From Alphaproteobacteria bacterium (lineage in GTDB: Bacteria; Pseudomonadota; Alphaproteobacteria; WRAU01; Hepatincolaceae), in assembly GCA_009780035.1 (NCBI GenBank), contig WRAU01000002.1, forward strand, positions 62,001 through 126,000: a stretch of 64,000 nt of DNA. The letters are read 5' to 3'. Positions 61,525 to 64,000 of this stretch are shown here, piece after piece. Below the pieces are notes generated by a model, which saw only the letters and a program-made list of their open reading frames with translations, was not told the DNA's origin and did not search any database. The position numbers and the translations under genes are program-made. Within the stretch, counting starts at the first letter, position 1, and the number at the start of each line of letters is the position of its first letter.

Positions 61525-62819
61525 CTGATGCTATTGGTAAAAATCTTGATATTCTTATTGCTAAACCTGCTGTTGATAAAATTAATATCTTTTTCTTGAG
61601 CTAGCACTGTTAATGTAATTTGTTTATCTTTAGTGTTTTTCTCTAAGATAGTAGTGTTGTTATATAAATAAACTAATACTTCATTATCTAAATAAGAAAT
61701 CTCTAATTTAATTTTGAATTTACTTTTATTGACATTATCAAAGATTCTTTGCTTTAATAAATCTAAATTGAATCCTCCGACTGCCGAAATTAAAATTCCA
61801 TTTCTGCTTAATGTTAGTTCATTAAAGAATTTTTTTTCCTCTGGCACTAGAAGATCTGCTTTATTGTAAACTTCGATAACTTTCTGTTTATAAGTTTCTT
61901 CACTGATGCCAATTTCTTTTAGCACAGTTTGAACAGAATTGATTTGGTCTTCATAATTTTTTTGATTGCTGTCAATTACATGCAGAATTAAATCCGCATC
62001 AATTATGCCGTCTAAAGTAGAATGAAAGGCTTCTACTAGTTGATGCGGAAGATCTGAAATAAAACCAACAGTGTCTGATAAAATTGCTTTTTGTTTATAA
62101 GGCAGTATTAAAATGCGGCTTGTAGTATCCAAAGTAGCAAAAAGCAAATCCTGCGATAATACATTCTCATCTGTTAAGGCATTAAAAAGCGTAGATTTTC
62201 CTGAATTAGTATAACCAACAAGAGCAATTGTTTTTATATTGAATTTTTTTCTTGAGTGTGTTTGAATGCTGCGATTCTGTCTTAATTTATCTAAACGAAC
62301 TTTAAGATAGTCAATTTTATCGGCTATCATGCGGCGATCTAGTTCTTTTTGAGTTTCACCAGGACCGCCCACAGCGCCAGACCCGCCCCGCTGTCTTTCA
62401 AGGTGCGACCATGCCTTAACCAAACGCGATTTTTGATAATAAAGCGCTGCTAAATTAGACTGCAGCTTCCCTTCGTGGCTAGCTGCCCGCAAGGCAAAAA
62501 TATTAATAATTAAGGCACTTCTATCAAGAACTTTTACTTTAAGAAAATTTTCTAAATTTCTTTGCTGAATAGCACTAAGGGGATGGTTAATAATTAATGC
62601 ATCAACTTCAGAGTTTTGCAAAACAGGCTGTAAATCTTCAAGATTACCCTTATTAATTAAGGTGGCGGGATTAATTTCTGATAAGTTTATCATAGAGCTT
62701 CCCACCACTATTAAATTTAACGCCTCAGCAAGATTAATAGTTTCCTGCAATTTATAATCGTAATCAATAATGTTTTTTTTATTTTTTAAACAGATTTGGA
62801 TTACAAAACAGTTATTCAT
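61521..62819 (-). CDS. hflX: GTPase HflX
   Basis: This ribosome-associated GTPase is linked to rescue of stressed ribosomes. The N-terminal HflX domain has VDALIINHPLSAIQQRNLE near residue 73. The linker has RGGSGAVGGPGETQKELDRRMI near 143-164. The G domain has G1 GYTNSGKSTLFNALT, G3 DTVGFISDLPHQLVEAFHSTL, and NKADLL. The length of 432 is normal. It lies 21 bases after hfq on the same strand. Confidence 0.96.
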   Translation of the reverse strand: MNNCFVIQICLKNKKNIIDYDYKLQETINLAEALNLIVVGSSMINLSEINPATLINKGNLEDLQPVLQNSEVDALIINHPLSAIQQRNLENFLKVKVLDRSALIINIFALRAASHEGKLQSNLAALYYQKSRLVKAWSHLERQRGGSGAVGGPGETQKELDRRMIADKIDYLKVRLDKLRQNRSIQTHSRKKFNIKTIALVGYTNSGKSTLFNALTDENVLSQDLLFATLDTTSRILILPYKQKAILSDTVGFISDLPHQLVEAFHSTLDGIIDADLILHVIDSNQKNYEDQINSVQTVLKEIGISEETYKQKVIEVYNKADLLVPEEKKFFNELTLSRNGILISAVGGFNLDLLKQRIFDNVNKSKFKIKLEISYLDNEVLVYLYNNTTILEKNTKDKQITLTVLAQEKDINFINSRFSNKNIKIFTNSIS

Positions 62820-62840
62820 AATTTGTTTTATTGTGAGGTT

Positions 62841-63104
62841 TTAATTGGTGGGAAGCGGTTTATTCCCATCAACATTAATTTCTTCATCTTCATAAGTGAA
62901 AACAAAGTGAGAATTAGGCATAATTGTAGAAATGCAGTGCTTATACACTAACTGCAGATGCGAATCGCGTCTTAAAAGAATAGCGAAGCTGTCGAAAGCT
63001 GTAATTAATCCCTGCAGTTTAATGCCGCTAGATAAAAAAATTGTTATAGGCACTTTGTTTTTTCTAATTGAATTAAGAAATGCGTCTTGACATGTTTGCT
63101 TCAT
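62841..63104 (-). CDS. hfq: RNA chaperone Hfq
   Basis: This hexameric RNA chaperone supports small-RNA regulation. The 87-residue protein has the Sm1 stretch [29 protein letters not shown] and the Sm2-like [10 protein letters not shown] (usually YKHAISTI). The F-D-x-F core (AFDSFAILL) is kept. The trkA-hfq-hflX order is typical of alphaproteobacteria. Confidence 0.97.
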   Translation of the reverse strand: MKQTCQDAFLNSIRKNKVPITIFLSSGIKLQGLITAFDSFAILLRRDSHLQLVYKHCISTIMPNSHFVFTYEDEEINVDGNKPLPTN

Positions 63105-63210
63105 TTACCTTCCTTTATATATGTTAATAATAGTAAAATTTAAAGTTATTCTATCACAAAAAATCCAAAATGCAATTAGAATAATTGAATAATTGTTATT
63201 AATCTTATGC

Positions 63211-64000
63211 TTAGTTGTTATCAATATTTTGTAAAAAATCTTCTTCCATAGTGGCAATGTATTTACGAAGCACCACGATTATAAGCTGATACTGCGGTTT
63301 AATTATGGTGGAACTTTCTATTTTTACAACATTACCCTGCTCGTCTATAATCATAGATACCATAAACTTCCCGTCAACTTCAATTTCAGAAACTTTTCTA
63401 CCCGCAATTTTAGAATTTTCACTAACAATAATTTCCATAGTTTCCACCTTTTTAGCTAAGGTGTAGGCATTCATAATAACCCCTCTTCTAATATAAGATA
63501 AAATTGGAGACATTCTAAAATAATTTGGTGTAATAATATGGTTGACTTGATGCGATAAAAGGAAACTTTCACTGCTGTCTGTATTTAAATAGCAGAAAAG
63601 ATTGCTGAAACCTTGATATTTTAAAAATAAAGACTGCAATAGTGTATCATTATCGTCCTTATTTATAAGAACAATAATATCATCTTTGGTTTTAAGATAA
63701 TTATTGCGGTAGTCATCGCTCATAATATCGTCTTCTATAAGCTGAATGCCATATTTTTCTAAATCCATAGCTATCAGCATATTTTCGGCATTATTTTTAG
63801 ATTTGCTGACTACTTTAATTCTACTGTAAACTTGAGCTAAATTAACTGCTAAGGTTTTAATAAAAGGATGGTCGCCGTCTATAATAATATTAGGAGACTG
63901 GCTTTCTAAAAATTTATTTGAAGATTGGTCAATATCAAAAAATAAAGAATAAACATTATTAATATACTGTTCCTCTACAATTACAAAAACCCTGTCTCCC
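63211..64000 (-). CDS. trkA: Trk potassium uptake regulatory protein TrkA (partial, N-terminus outside window)
   Basis: The frame is open leftward from the window end to the stop at 63211 (263 codons); an internal ATG at 63780 is not the start. The visible part begins near the end of the first half (DRVFVIVEE). It then holds the second nucleotide-binding-like domain (VKVVSKS-type strands, IQLIEDDIMSD, DIIVLINKDD) and the second TrkA-C domain. The glycine-rich loop expected at the start of that domain is changed (IIIDGDHPF), so NAD binding there may be lost. It would regulate TrkH/TrkG at the inner membrane. The position upstream of hfq supports the call. Confidence 0.85.
   Translation of the reverse strand, partial: GDRVFVIVEEQYINNVYSLFFDIDQSSNKFLESQSPNIIIDGDHPFIKTLAVNLAQVYSRIKVVSKSKNNAENMLIAMDLEKYGIQLIEDDIMSDDYRNNYLKTKDDIIVLINKDDNDTLLQSLFLKYQGFSNLFCYLNTDSSESFLLSHQVNHIITPNYFRMSPILSYIRRGVIMNAYTLAKKVETMEIIVSENSKIAGRKVSEIEVDGKFMVSMIIDEQGNVVKIESSTIIKPQYQLIIVVLRKYIATMEEDFLQNIDNN

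Overview
The window is strongly AT-rich (roughly one third G+C by eye). It looks like the chromosome of an alphaproteobacterium, probably host-associated or living in a sugar-rich, low-oxygen niche. Support comes from gene order and gene types: rpsB-tsf-pyrH-frr-uppS-cdsA; smpB, rpoZ, rel/spoT, pdxJ-acpS-lepB-rnc; metG-tatD-metallo-hydrolase; trkA-hfq-hflX; and lipA-ratA. I cannot name the species. Coding density is high. No gene-free stretch exceeds about 300 bases (the longest is about 270, at 11938-12209), and I see no tRNA, rRNA, CRISPR array or insertion sequence.

Layout. 1-1943 (minus): modABC molybdate importer, cut by the window start. 2028-8134 (plus): translation and envelope housekeeping genes, then a membrane protein and a YhcH-type sugar protein. 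8221-8775: PagP lipid A palmitoyltransferase. 8929-14745 (minus): mannitol PTS plus mannitol-1-phosphate dehydrogenase, a ParE-type toxin-antitoxin pair, and a fructose PTS. 15567-18567: lipA, ratA, a frameshifted polysialyltransferase-like gene and pgpA. 18685-26366: smpB, rpoZ, rel/spoT, pdxJ, acpS, lepB, rnc, a MerR regulator and class II aldolase. 26540-33583: glucokinase, a two-partner-secretion transporter with a small repeat protein, Hsp20, pirin, a secreted protein, tatA, and a large CRP/FNR-type regulator. 33708-46906: narK-narGHJI and a complete molybdenum cofactor pathway (moaEDCB on minus; moaA, moeA, mobA, moeB on plus). 47081-64000: recG/mfd, a peptide transporter, metG-tatD-hydrolase, a small membrane protein and small winged-helix pair, lactate permease, split chromate transporter, hflX, hfq and partial trkA.

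How it works together. modABC (molybdate uptake), the moa/moe/mob genes (cofactor) and narKGHJI (transport and membrane nitrate reductase) form a nearly self-contained nitrate respiration set. Two FNR-type boxes, at 33631 and 43336, sit in the two intergenic regions that drive it. The divergent regulator at 32276-33583 has an N-terminal helical domain resembling the nitrate-sensing NIT domain, a CRP/FNR core and a C-terminal four-cysteine cluster, an arrangement I do not recognise. The sugar genes (mannitol and fructose PTS, glucokinase, aldolase) feed glycolysis, and the lactate permease suggests lactate exchange.

Other points of interest are a dispersed hairpin repeat (after tsf, smpB and rel/spoT) whose stems change sequence but keep pairing, a three-copy 26-base-spaced GTGAAAC array just upstream of the chromate transporter promoter, and a family of REP-like palindromes.
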